64,000 nucleotides of DNA, taken from assembly GCA_025506515.1 (NCBI GenBank), contig CM046452.1:77598876-77662875 (forward strand), in the 5' to 3' direction. The notes beneath the pieces were generated by a model that saw only the letters and a program-made list of their open reading frames with translations, ran no database searches and was not told where the DNA came from. The position numbers were made by a program, and so were the translations under genes. This document shows, piece after piece, positions 24,400-36,089 of the stretch; position 1 is the first letter of the stretch; each line of letters opens with the position of its first letter. The stretch comes from Flaveria trinervia. Its lineage: Eukaryota > Streptophyta > Magnoliopsida > Asterales > Asteraceae.

Positions 24400-24630
24400 T
24401 ATACGTACCCCACATGCTTATGTATACGTACCGCACATGCTTACGTATACGTACCGCACATGCTTACGTATACGTACCCCACATGCTTACGTATACGTAC
24501 CGCACATGCTTACGTATACGTACCGCACATGCTTACGTATACGTACCGCACATGCTTACGTATACGTACCGCACATGCTTACGTATACGTACCGCACATG
24601 CTTACGTATACGTACCGCACATGCTTACGT
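24400..24630. repeat. 23-bp tandem array, nine full units plus partial ends
   Basis: From 24411 the unit CACATGCTTACGTATACG (plus TACCG) repeats nine times with almost no variation, then a 13-bp partial copy at 24618-24630; a partial unit precedes it. Each unit contains the 12-bp palindrome TACGTATACGTA. The two overlapping frames of 74 and 92 codons here are periodic translations of the array. Confidence 0.95.
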
Positions 24631-27141
24631 TAATATAAGCATATGCTTCCACATATGTAAACTAGTGTTTACATATATTAAACACAATTGTAGAATAAAG
24701 AACCATCACTTGTAGTAAGTTACGTATGTGTAACTTGAAAAGTTACACTTTGTTAAAAATTACAACAACACCCTACGGTAAAAAAAAGTTCAAAACACCA
24801 CAACTTTGATAACGTACTAAGTTACGCGTATGGAACTTGACAACAATCAATCAAAAACAACTAAACAATAAATTTAATAAAGCCTATAGAGTTACATATA
24901 CGTAATAATCACAAAAACACCATAGCTTTGATAAGGTATTAAGTTACGCATACGTAAGTTGATACATAAGAATGATAAAAAAATACTAGAAAAAATAATA
25001 GAATTTACCCATCATTTTAAAAAGGAGATTTAGTTATGCAAGATTTTAATTTATATACCAACTAGGTTAGTCATCGTGTAATAGACGTATTAAATAAATA
25101 AAATATTAAATAATTATTAATAAAAACTTATGCATTATAAAATCATGTTTGAAAATAAAATATGATGTTAATTACGTATAATGGCTACTTTAAGTATAAT
25201 ATTTTAATGTGAAATATAATTAGAATTATATATACTTTAGTTAATAAATAAAACAATTATACCATTTTTTTAACTCTCTTATGTTAAAAGTTTTATTTTT
25301 AAACATTCGTTTTCAGATTTAAAAAAAAATATTTTTAGCGTTTTATACTGTTTTAAGGTATTTCACTTGTTTATAATTTTTTTAAAACAAAAAAATTTAA
25401 AATATTTTGTTTAAAAATGTTTAGTGTTTTAAAAAATTTCCTATTATATAAAACTTTAGTTTCTTGTTATTAAGATATTGATTAAAAGATGTGATTTCTA
25501 ATTTCCTTCATAAAATCTATTTAAAAAAAAGATAGTTTGATTTAAAAAATAAATAGATAAGAGAGAGAAACATAAAAATTAATAAAACTTATTTTTAATA
25601 AGAGATAAAAATTTATATGAGTATTTAAATTATTATAATATTTTTGAAGAGAAAATTGATTTGTGGATGTGTAGAAAAATAACAATTGATAAAAACATAA
25701 GTTAAGAGAATGACAAGCTGTAAAAAAACATTATTTTATTAGAAGTTATAGATTAAACACTATTTGCAATTCTACATGAATACTACTTATTAATTCTATA
25801 TAAATAATAAAAATCAACGATTATATATATTTTTAATTCTCCACTAAAATTGTTTGGTGTGAATTTGACTTTCCCAAAGTTCTTTTAAACAAAAGAAAAA
25901 AAATTAATAAGGCTAGACGAGGGATTTATCTCCTTACTGTTTGGTCAACATATAAATTAATTAGAGAGAGAATTAAGGAATATTAGTTAAGGAAATGATT
26001 ACTACAAAAAGTAGTGAAAACAAAATTTACTTAAAAGCTCTTTATAGAAAATAAAATAAAAATAATTTTGTATTTATGTGATTGGTTAAAAGTGGTTTTC
26101 ATTGGTTTCTACTAAACGAGTGATTTTCATTTAATCTATCCTCTATATGTATATATTTTATAACTAATGGAGTCACCGTTCAAAAAACCAATGATATCCC
26201 TTAATAAACTTTTATATACATCTCCACATAGACACAAATATTCATTGTATTACTATAACTTCGGTCTATTCAAGTTATGTCCGCCCCTGTAAGTATCCAA
26301 AAAGTTAACATATAATATAAGTTCAAAATTTTAAATTTGTCATATTTACAGGCTGGCGGATTAAGCGTGAAATAATTTTAAAAAATTTGCACAAACCAAA
26401 GAATGTGTCTAAGTAAACATAGATATTACATGGGTTCGTTGGCTGACAAGAATCCAAAAATCATGTCTCGCACGTAAACTCAAACATAAATGATTAATGA
26501 TTTGTTCACGGGTTCACATGACATAAGAACCAATCCCATCATATAAAAAGCATCACCAAACCCATGTATCTTTTTTCTGAATAATTTTTAAGTTGGGTCA
26601 TCTGGGTAAACTTCAATGATGAAAGGTCATCCACGCCCGCGAACACAGACAACGCTGGTGACCCGACTCGTTTACTATTACAAGGGAAACCCACCACCTA
26701 AAGACCCACTGTGATAAAACCCTTGGCCCACTAAAAACATATTACATCTAGTGAGATTCCAACCCATAACCGTCACCAAACCCATGTATCTACTACCTTG
26801 ATTTGGATTTTAAATGATGATATACCAATGAGTAAACTTAAAATTTACGTAATTACTCTTTTAGTATCAAAGCTCGATTAATGATAGTCTAAAATCAAAA
26901 CTAATGAATGTTAAAGACAGGTTCCCACATTTTCTATTTTTTTAATGGTTCTCCAAACAACTCCCTCATATATGTATATAATAATTGACTATTTTTGATT
27001 AAGAAACTATAAAATTCAGATAAACACTTATTGCGTTGAATGTAATACAAAGGTGGTACTCTAACCACATAATTTATTCACGTTGTAACGGCTTAACATT
27101 ATTTGGACATGTATTATGTTGGTTGTATGGTTATTTACTTA
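24631..27141. other. AT-rich intergenic DNA
   Basis: No gene supported. Several AAGTTACG(T/C)(A/G)TA motifs between 24715 and 24965 resemble the monomer of the adjacent 23-bp array. Otherwise low-complexity A/T runs. A short phrase (CACCAAACCCATGTATCT) is repeated near 26552 and 26777. Confidence 0.55.
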
Positions 27142-27910
27142 GGGGCTGTTTGTTTTCGTCTAACTAGGCTGATCGGCTGACCCGGCTGACTCGGTCAGCT
27201 GGTCAGCCCGTTTGATACGCGTGTTTTAAGGGCTGACCGGGTCATTTCATCTGACCCAGACCTAAAAAAAACATTGCCGACCCGGTTCTCTCCTTCCCTG
27301 CGCGATCCCCTTCCTCCTGTTCCTGCACAGCTCCACGCGATCCCCTTCCTCCTGTCCCTGCGCGAAGGCCTTGGCCACCGGAGCCACCTCCCTCCCTGGG
27401 ACCGATTTGCGACTGCGCGACCAGGAGCCCCCCGGAGTCCTCCCTGCGACTGCGCGACCAAGAGTACTCCCTGCGCACACGATCGAGAGCCCCCCAGAGC
27501 ACCTCCGTGCGCGACCGATAGATTCCCCGGAGCACCTCCCTGCCTGACCGAGACCTACTTTCAAATGCTTCAAGTTGATTTGTATACAAACTCTTGTATG
27601 ACATTTTGCTAATCAACTGTTTGAAATTCGATGTGTTTGTTTGGATTATGTTTGATTTATGTTAACTTCTATTTTATATGACATTTTGAATTATTATAAT
27701 TTGGCTATTTTTATTAATTACACAACACCAGTTAAATTCAAACTCGTTTAAACAACGGGGCAATAATGTTATTTTTATCATTCAACAGAGTCAGTCAGAT
27801 ACTAAATCAAACAGCCAAGTTTCAGTCAGATGCAGACTCAGTCAGAACCTCTTACTGGGTCAGCTTCTAACTCAGTCAAATCTTACTCAATCAGCACAAT
27901 CAAACACCCC
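27142..27910. mobile_element. Non-autonomous PIF/Harbinger-like element with GC-rich core
   Basis: The ends GGGGCTGTTTG and CAAACACCCC are inverted repeats flanked by TTA on both sides (27139-27141, 27911-27913), the Harbinger target trinucleotide. Subterminal regions carry many CTGAC/GTCAG words (GGCTGACCCGGCTGACTCGG at left, CTCAGTCAG repeats at right). The middle (27290-27545) is strikingly GC-rich (CTGCGCGA, CCCCTTCCTCCTG repeated). No protein is credible: the overlapping frames on both strands at 27195-27616 are products of GC-rich repetition. Confidence 0.72.
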
Positions 27911-27913
27911 TTA

Positions 27914-28963
27914 TTTATTTACTTATAATTTATAATGTATTCATGAATGCCTTCATATGTGTGTTGACATTTATCAAATCAATGTCTGGGTTTGAACCCA
28001 AAATCTCTTCTGTAAAAAACAAAATCTCGCTAATCTCATATATAAACAGTTTACTAAGTGACTTTGAAGTGGTGATCACACTATTTTAATGATTAAAATG
28101 ACACGGTCGTAACTAATAAAGGAAGTAAAAGAAGCTTAAAAGGGTAATAATGAATAACCTTCATCATATACTTTTTTTAGTTAACTATGAAGAATTTAGA
28201 TTTACCAAAACAATTTCTACAAGCAACTTTCATAACATAAATTATCATGAAATCAAGAACTAACCTATACTTTGTTATATTTACACTTTTAAGAAATTAT
28301 ACCATAAAATACAGTTTCATATTTTTTCTTTTATTTCTAATAAATTTTATATGCTTTTTTATTTTTTTTTAAATGCTAGAAAATCAAAAGTTTACTGTCT
28401 TTACTTTGTTGTAATAGTATAGTTTATTTAACTTTAAAAGAAATTAACATTTTTTTGATGCATTGTTAATTATAGTTGTACGTCAAAAGTATTTACAACA
28501 GTGCCGTAATTAACAAAGATGCGTACAAAGTGCCCATGTTCGACGTATGAATGGAATTAGCGATTACAATGACATGTCCGTATGATTACAATGATGCATC
28601 TTAAAATACTAGTAACTATACATATAATGCATATTATTATCACCAAATATAAATTATGTGGCATCTACTCATCTAGGCTGCACGCAAAAAAAATCAATAT
28701 ATTAAACGTATGTACGTATATTTAAATGAGCATTATTGATAGAGAAATGCATTCTAGACCGATTTGAGAAAGTTTAAAATACAATTATATTACTATATAT
28801 ACTAACAAAAGGCATATATCAAAGAGTTTATGCTTAGGGTGTTAAGTAGGCTTTCTTATATTATTTTTGTTTTGGTTTTTGTTTTCTTTCCGTCTCGTTT
28901 ACAAACATGTTGTTCCACGTTATCTTTTTTTAGTATTTAAAGTTTGAAAACTTGCTTATTTTA
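27914..28963. other. AT-rich intergenic DNA
   Basis: No coding or RNA feature recognised. Confidence 0.55.
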
Positions 28964-29397
28964 TCCGGGGGTAACTTTATAAAATAGTAACCAACTTTCA
29001 AAAGTGTTCCAATTAAATAACTCAAATTTTAAAAGTGTTACAATTAGATCACTCATTTTTATATTTTATACAAATTAAATATCATAACATATTTTTTAGC
29101 ATGTTATACTTTTGGATTCAGTTAGAAAATATTTTTTTATATCTTTTGAAGCTGATATAGAACGTTGACGTAAATTTTAGGCACTTTTTTTTTATTTTTT
29201 TATAATTAACATGTTTTTTTATTTTTTAATATAATTTTATATATTGAAAATTCTAACTCCAATGTTTTTTCCATCATTACTTTCTAGTCATAATAACTCG
29301 ATTTGATTGTTAGAGGTCCAATTTGAGAAAACTATGCATGGGTGATTAAATTAGAACACTTTTGAAACTTGGTTACTATTCTGTAACATTTTCCCTT
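28964..29397. mobile_element. Small inverted-repeat (MITE-like) element
   Basis: About 45-bp imperfect terminal inverted repeats: left GGTAACTTTATAAAATAGTAA then CCAACTTTCAAAAGTGTTC; the right end, read reversed, gives ATGTTACAGAATAGTAACC and AAGTTTCAAAAGTGTTC. The interior is AT-rich and non-coding. The target duplication is unclear, so the superfamily is unassigned. Confidence 0.6.
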
Positions 29398-31065
29398 TTA
29401 TCTAACTCAAGTTTATAACTTGTATTATCTCTTTGTTTCTTTTATCATTCATTATTTTTAGTTATTTTTTTTACTCTTGTAATTCTAAAAATTTAATGTA
29501 TTATAATATTCTGAATATAACATTGCAGCTTAGTTAATTTTATTTATGTTTAGCTGTAAATTTAATTTAAAATAGAATCGTGTGTCATAATGTAAGTTAT
29601 CAAAACATAATCATATAACTTGGTAACTAATTCAATGTTTTAATTTTTTATACTTTCTTATTTTTTTTCTTACTACAACTTTTTATAATATGATATATAA
29701 TAAAATCTAAATGTTTACATGCGTATTTATAATGGTAACGTGCTTATTTAATCAAAATTTCGACGTTAATTTATTTAATAACTTTGTTTTTACATAAATT
29801 TCTTAATATTATTAATGGCATTGCTGGAATGCAAATGTTTACAACGGTTTCATTGTTGATATAAAGTTTCTAATGCTATGGACAATGTCCAGATATATTT
29901 TTCTCATATAAAGTTGTGTATGCCATAAATGAACCCTTCAAAGTGCGTTTTAACGTTATTTTTACATGGCTTTAGGCCTTTACCAATGTCCTATTTAACG
30001 CTCGGGATCATGAAAACGTTTTGATGTTATTTTATTCATGGTTTTATGTCATTACAAACGCCCCTTTCAATGTGCTAGTTCGCGGAATGATTCAACATTA
30101 GTTTTTTTAATGATTGCCGCCCTCATCGCAACACCAATGTTTTAATTCTAATTTACATATTATAAATTGTTATAGCGTAATGTACAACCTACTATGCATC
30201 TTATAGGCTTAGGCCACATGGAGTGGAACCTGGGAAGTTAATTTTGGGGAGATCCCGGGGCCGGACGGGAACAACATGCATCTAGACCCATGGGATTTTT
30301 GTGCCTCTGCCCTGTGAATTTTCAACATGATCCATCGGGCCTTCCCCCTTCAAATTGAAAACTACAATGGGGAATGGGAAAATGTGGAAAATTGGTACGA
30401 CACCATGTAAAACGAAAAAGAACTGAAAAAAAGTAACATAACGCTGATATGTCATACGAGAAAAAATGTAAAAAGCTAAACGAAAGTTGTTGATTTCATA
30501 GCTACCATCGATTTTTTTCCCTGACGCGAGTAACCATCATCTTTGTCATCATGCAGATGGCATGGATGCAAATAAGATTATAAAAAATAATTTTAAGAAT
30601 AACATAAAAAACAAATGACAAGATGATATAAAATATTTTTGTAGGATATAAAGTATCTTAATTTTGTTTACTACAATGTTTCATTTCTAGGTTTTATTAG
30701 TATTTTTTTCTCTTTTGTTATCTATTTATTTAACTAATAATGTTGTTTACTATCTAACTTCTTTTTAACTTAGATTTTTTATATTAAATTAAATGTTTTA
30801 GTTTTTGGGTTCGTTTTATTACATAATGTTACGTGTGTATGTATAACATACGCTTTTAACCAATTAACTTTTTATAAATTTGATGTTATTAATAATTTTA
30901 TTTGTTATTTTATTCTAAAAAATTAGATTGTGTTGTGTTTGAATTTTCTTTATTATTTGTTGGATATTTGGCATAAAGTACCCTATATGTTAATAGAAAA
31001 ATGAAATGAGTGGTGATTCACATGTTGATATGCGTTCTTTACAACCATGTTTTAACATCTATATA
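29398..31065. other. AT-rich intergenic DNA with weak internal repetition
   Basis: No gene. 29820-30130 has loosely repeated phrases (AACGTTATTTTTACATGGCTTT and AACGTTTTGATGTTATTTTA types) that may be subterminal repeats of an unidentified element. 30215-30400 is a moderately GC-richer island of unknown origin. Confidence 0.45.
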
Positions 31066-31073
31066 TTACCACT

Positions 31074-31699
31074 ACCATTAGGGCTGTACAAAAAGTTCGT
31101 ATCTCGAAACTCGTTTGAAAAAAACTCGAAAAAAACTCGGCTCGAAAAAAGCTCGAATTTAAACGAGCCGAACTCGAGCCAGGGTTAGCTTGGTTCGAGC
31201 TCGGCTCGTGGCTCGGTTAGTTGGCTCGGCTCATGTCTCGGTACATATAATATATGTATATATATTTATATAGTATAATTATTATTATTTTTATTATTTT
31301 TGTTTTTATATTATGATTTTAAAAATGTTTTCTTATAAATAAAAATGGATTCTTTTTAAAAACATTAAGTATTTTATTTAAAAATATATAACTTGTAATA
31401 AATTGTTATATTCAAAATAATATTTTTGTTCCCATAAATATGGAGTACTCAACAAAATGTAAAAACATTAATATATATTTTTAGTGTTTTCATAATAATT
31501 AATGTGAAAAATAAAAAAATATATATTTAAATCGAGCCGGCTCGAACGAGCCACGAGCTGGCTCGAGCTTTTCACGAGCCTAACTCAAGCCGGTGTTTTG
31601 AGCTTGTTAAAATTTTTGAGCCGGCTCGGCTCGACTCAATAAGCTTCAAGCTCGAGCTCGAACCCATCCTGGCTCGGCTCGGCTCGTTTACAGCCCTAG
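31074..31699. mobile_element. Non-autonomous hAT-like element built from CTCGG/GAGC motifs
   Basis: Flanked by the 8-bp direct repeat TTACCACT (31066-31073 and 31700-31707). The inverted ends TAGGGCTGTA and TACAGCCCTA lie at 31079-31088 and about 31689-31698. Both arms are packed with GCTCG/CGAGC words (GGCTCGAAAAAAGCTCG, GAGCCGGCTCGAACGAGC); the centre (31250-31520) is AT-rich. The structure suggests long imperfect arms able to pair. No protein. Confidence 0.75.
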
Positions 31700-31866
31700 T
31701 TACCACTCATGAGGCGGTGGTTTTGTTGTGGTTATTCACACACTATTTTACAGAGAGAGAAGGGGTAGGTGGGAGAGACAATTTGAGGTTGCCACCATCG
31801 TCATCAACGGTCGTGCGTAAGCGATAGAGGTGGGGTTTTGGAGTTGGCTAACATCACCACTGTTGG

Positions 31867-31976
31867 GTTCCATGGAACCCTAGGTGGTGATGCCTTGGCT
31901 ATGGTGGCGGTAGTTTTTGCCATGGTAGATGCACCAATCGTAACCTTAATCAGGCCACGGTCCTGCAAAATGGATC
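31867..31976. repeat. Direct repeat, copy 1 (about 110 bp)
   Basis: GTTCCATGGAACCCTAGGTG ... GGCCACGGTCCTGCAAAAT. The second copy is at 33154-33264 with the same order and about a dozen differences. The function is unknown; the reverse frame at 31804-32097 is not convincing. Confidence 0.8.
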
Positions 31977-32079
31977 CTGTCGATGTTGGTTGATGTTCGG
32001 GTGTTTGAATGAGTTTTAATAGTGTTAATTGTAAGACTTTAATGAGTTTATTGGTTAGAAAGAGGTTATTGCGAATGTG

Positions 32080-33149
32080 TTTTTTATTTGAAGACATTAG
32101 GAGCTAAAGGAGGTAAATAAAGCTAATTGGGAAGTCTTAGGATGAAGTTGAGCAAGCCCGAGCAAAAGACAAGAAAAGAAACAAAGTGGGGAAAACAATC
32201 ATTAGCCACCATAGGTTATGTGGCTACTGTAACCTATGGTGGACAAAGACTGAAAAAATAGTAGCCCCCCATCGTAACTTACCATAGTGGGTGCCTTACG
32301 GTGGATGTGGGCTAGAAAACAAAAGAAGGCACATACCATGACTTACGGTGGTCACAAGACCTATGGAGGCGATTTCATTCTAAGCCGCTCCTAAGTCCCA
32401 AGAACGATCCCGAGTGGTCCCAAAGACTTTCGGAGGTGATTTCAATGCTTATTTTTTATCATTTGGTTTGATTTCCTAATGTCTAGAACAATGTTTTTAT
32501 TCGTTTTCGCTTTGATTTTCATTACCATGTCCGACTAAACCACCCGTGATCTTCTACGGGCAGTAGGGTTTATATACACTTGACTTGTTCTTTGTTTTCA
32601 ATTGGGTCATTGTTAAACTAAGCTTCTTAATCTAAGGAACATTATTTGTTCAAATAGAACTTCTAAAATATTTATATTGATTGAAACTTATATTCCGGTT
32701 TTTGTGAGTGTTTTAGATTTCTTTACATCAGCAAAACTCATGTTTGTTAGGATTGGGGTGGTTAACGTTAGTTAGGTATGATCTAGGTAGTTCTTTTACA
32801 ACATTCTCGTTAAATCCCATTTGTCTAGTTAAACCAATGATGGTTATGTCTATGTGACCATTTGTGAACATTTAGGACAAGTTAGTAGTTGCAAACCTAA
32901 ACCTGGAAAGATTATCTTTTCAATTATTGTTTACAAGTAATACAATCTCAAATCAATTTTACTTTATAAAATTGTTTTCTTTTCAACTTGTACTTAATTA
33001 GTTTTCAACTTGTAAATCAAGTTTTTCACTTTTCATATATTCCCTATGTAAACGACATTACTGACCCTATCTACTTAGGTGAATTAAGATCACAAAATTA
33101 AATTGTTTTTATTAAGCCTGACAAACCGCATCAAAATGGCGCCATTGCC
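32080..33149 (+). mobile_element. Possible Ty3/gypsy (Athila-type) LTR remnant with PBS-like end
   Basis: The segment ends in TGGCGCCATTGCC at 33137-33149, close to the TGGCGCCGTTGCC primer-binding sequence typical of Athila-type elements, and includes LTR-like text (AGGATGAAGTTGAGCAAGCC near 32140). No gag or pol follows; the text returns to the 33154 repeat. Could be chance; treat as tentative. Confidence 0.3.
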
Positions 33150-33153
33150 TAGT

Positions 33154-33264
33154 GTTCCATGGAACCCTAGGTGGTGATGCTTTGGTGGCGGTGGTGGTAG
33201 TTTTTGCCACTGTAAATGCACCAGTTGTAAACTTAATCAGGCCACGGTCCTGCAAAATCGATCA
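33154..33264. repeat. Direct repeat, copy 2 (about 110 bp)
   Basis: Matches 31867-31976; begins right after the PBS-like motif. The same palindromic start, GTTCCATGGAAC. Confidence 0.8.
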
Positions 33265-34543
33265 TACCGGTCTTGGTTTGTGGGCGATGACTTAGGATTC
33301 ATATTCCCTATTTTAGTGTTTTCTCTGTTCGTCATCTATGAGGTATCCTGCATTAGCGATTTGTTATGCTAGGGTTTTTTTAATTACATGTATTCCTTAC
33401 TTTGCTGCTGTATTGATTTTTTTTTTCATATTATTTGTTTGGTGTTTTTTACAGCAGGTGATACTTCATCCGCTTCTGCTCAAAATCAAGGTTATATGGT
33501 AAAAAGTTTGAATCTTTTTGATGAATTTATAATTTGTTTTTGGTCTTTCTAAATATTTGATAAATTTTTTGTTTAAATTGTATCCGGATTTTATCTCATC
33601 ACATAATTGGAGCCTTTGAGAAGGAACGAGTATTACTTCATCAGCTTATGGTAAATGCATTGGTGAAATTATATTATTATGAACTTCTCATTGTAAAACA
33701 TAATGATAGATAACAAGTTTATATAATATTTAGAAACAATGTGAATAATAACATAAAATAATCTAAAACTTAAAATACAATGATAAATACATATAATAAA
33801 TAATGTAAAATATATAACACAATTAACGTATATGACAAAATAAGTTGATGTATTTAACACAATGATTAAAATTACATTCTATTTAAAACAATATAAAGAC
33901 AAGTGTCAAATCTCAAAAAAAATTTAGGCATTTTAGATTAAATACCCCTTTAACTATAACCCTACCCCATATATAATTATATCTTTTTTTTTTTTACTTA
34001 ATATATTTTTACTTAATAAATATGTGTTATATATAGGCGATTAGGCTTCCTATCAATTACACTATATAGTTTCTTAAAAAGTTATAACATAATTCGATAT
34101 TTGTCTCTAAAATAAATTAATAAAAAATGTCATCTAGTATGTATATGCAAATATAAATTTATATTATTTTCTAATTACAATAGATATTCGATGGGTATAC
34201 CTAATTGGTAGTTATTATAACTTTTACTGATACATCTGGTACCCGACGGGTAAACACCGGATATGCACCCGATGGATTTTGGCTAGAGTATTGAACATAC
34301 TATTCTAATCGGATATGAAGTTAAGATCACCTATACCCTACTCGTCGTCATCCTTAGAAATTATTTAAAGCTACTTGTGTTAATAAGTCGTTGATAAGAA
34401 TCAAGTATTCTTTAAAGACTAGTAATGTTTAAACGTGGTTGGTAGTAGTTTAGAGTATACTTGTTGATTTAACTTGTCTTCGATTAACCTGCCAACCTGA
34501 TCCTACTCATGCAGTCATAGCCAATTAAATCCAAACCAAAGAG
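33265..34543. other. AT-rich intergenic DNA
   Basis: No gene seen; the frame at 33669-33860 is low-complexity Ile/Phe/Tyr. Confidence 0.55.
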
Positions 34544-34754
34544 GAGTTTTTTTTTCAAACTAGTGTAGTTTGAAAACTTATTTATTGTAATGATGTATTT
34601 TGAAAAATATTTACCAAAATGGTGTAGTTTTATAAAATTTGTTGTTTCTCACTCTTAATTTGATTGATTCCTTAAAAATTTATTTTTTATTGGCTATCTA
34701 ATTATCTTTTAAAGTTTTTTTTATTTTTTAGGGTTGATATATGTAAATTTTTAG

Positions 34755-34793
<39 letters not shown>

Positions 34794-35715
34794 ATATATA
34801 TTTTTTTTTTAATAGAACATTTTTTAAAGTTTTTAAGTTTACAAGAATTTTTCTTCTTTTTTACTTTATTTACAAAATGTTTTCTAAAAATGACTTTATA
34901 ACATGTTTAGTTATTATATATAGTCTAATAATAGAAAGTCGATTGCTACAATAATCATATACTTATAACATAAAATCATCTAAAATTTGATGTTACGTTG
35001 TTTTTTATTTATTTTTTCGGTTTTATTTATATCAAATAACTTTATATAGTAACATTTGGTGGAGAATATAAAACGAATGCTAACTAATATAAAAATTTAA
35101 GCTAAAAGCAAGTAAGATGCTAAACTACTAAGAAACATTATTGTTCATTTAAAAAACAATATTACAAAAATCTCAGAAAGAACACTGACGTACGAGTTAA
35201 AGACAACCGTAACAACCACTACATCAAACGACATATTTCTTTAATCATTCCAGACCAATAGAACAAATAAAACAAAAATAAATAAATAAAAGACAACATA
35301 ACATCAATTTTTACATGACTTTATGCTATAGGTATATGATTATTGTGACAAATGATTTATTATTATCAGACTATATATAATAACTAAACATTTGGTAAAG
35401 TCACTTTTAGAATACATTTTTTAAATAAAGTAAAAGAATTTTTTTTTGAAAACTAAAAAAAATCTTAAAAACTTTAAAAAATGTTCTATTTAAAATATAT
35501 ATGTAAAAAATTAAAATATTATCCCTAAAAGAATACAAAGAACTTTAAAATATGATTAGGTGGCCAATAAAAAATAAAATTTTAAGTAACCAATTAAATT
35601 AAGAGTAAAAAACAATAAAGTTTTCAAAACTAACTATTATTTTGATAAATATTTTTCAAAATATACCATTTTGATAAATAAAATTTCAAACTACACTAGT
35701 TTGGGAAAAAAACTC
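34544..35715. mobile_element. Foldback element 1: long inverted-repeat arms
   Basis: Left end GAGTTTTTTTTTCAAACTAG and right end, reversed, GAGTTTTTTTCCCAAACTAG. Matching continues inward for about 450 bp on each side (for example ACATGTTTAGTTATTATATA near 34900 versus its reverse near 35380). Between the arms lie about 270 bp of non-repeated AT-rich sequence. It contains a TA microsatellite at about 34757-34800. No protein. The superfamily is not clear (MULE or foldback type). Confidence 0.7.
34757..34800. repeat. (AT)n microsatellite
   Basis: Uninterrupted TA dinucleotides broken once. Confidence 0.85.
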
Positions 35716-35812
35716 GATCAAAAAGACTCCCACCTCAAAAACTGATTAAATCAAATTACACTAGTTTGGGAAAAAAAACTCTCTCCCACCTCAAAAACTG
35801 ATTAAATCAAAT
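35692..35812. repeat. Tandem duplication upstream of the seipin gene
   Basis: TACACTAGTTTGGGAAAAAA ... CCCACCTCAAAAACTGATTA occurs twice in a row, units of about 64 and 55 bp. The first copy overlaps the end of foldback element 1, so the duplication followed that insertion. Confidence 0.8.
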
Positions 35813-36049
35813 GTCATTACAATCAGATTTTGGTCAAACTTTCAAACCTCAACAACTCAGATAAACCAATCCGAAACATGAATAATTAACCCGATCAGAT
35901 GACACCGTTATAATAATCGAGAAACTTTCCAAACTCTCTTTACATGCTTTGTCATTAACCCACACAAACACGCAAAAATGAAAAACAACGTGACATCCCT
36001 TCGTCCTCACATTCCTCTGTTCAAATCTCTTTCTTCGTCCCCAATCATC

Positions 36050-36065
36050 AAACCCTAAACCCTAG
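36050..36065 (+). promoter_or_regulatory. Telo-box in the 5' leader of the seipin gene
   Basis: AAACCCTAAACCCTAG, two plant telomere-type units, 23 bp before the start codon. Such boxes are common near the starts of plant housekeeping genes. Confidence 0.7.
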
Positions 36066-36089
36066 ATGATCCTTCCAATTCCACTATAA
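36066..36089 (+). promoter_or_regulatory. Seven-codon uORF overlapping the seipin start (TAATG)
   Basis: ATG at 36066, codons for MILPIPL, stop TAA at 36087-36089. The last A of the stop is the A of the main ATG at 36089. It should reduce main-frame translation or make it depend on reinitiation, if the transcript starts upstream of 36066. Confidence 0.75.

Noticed and set aside
24411..24630. CRISPR-like array of short direct repeats
   Set aside because: The units are contiguous with no unique spacers, and the genome is a plant; it is a simple tandem array.
27195..27616. Overlapping Arg/Gly/Pro-rich frames on both strands
   Set aside because: They are open only because the element core is GC-rich and repetitive; no domain is present and they overlap on opposite strands.
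31804..32097. 97-codon minus-strand frame
   Set aside because: Overlaps a duplicated non-coding repeat; no domain or matching exon structure.
36050..36065. Interstitial telomere repeat
   Set aside because: Only two units in a promoter-leader context; better read as a telo-box.
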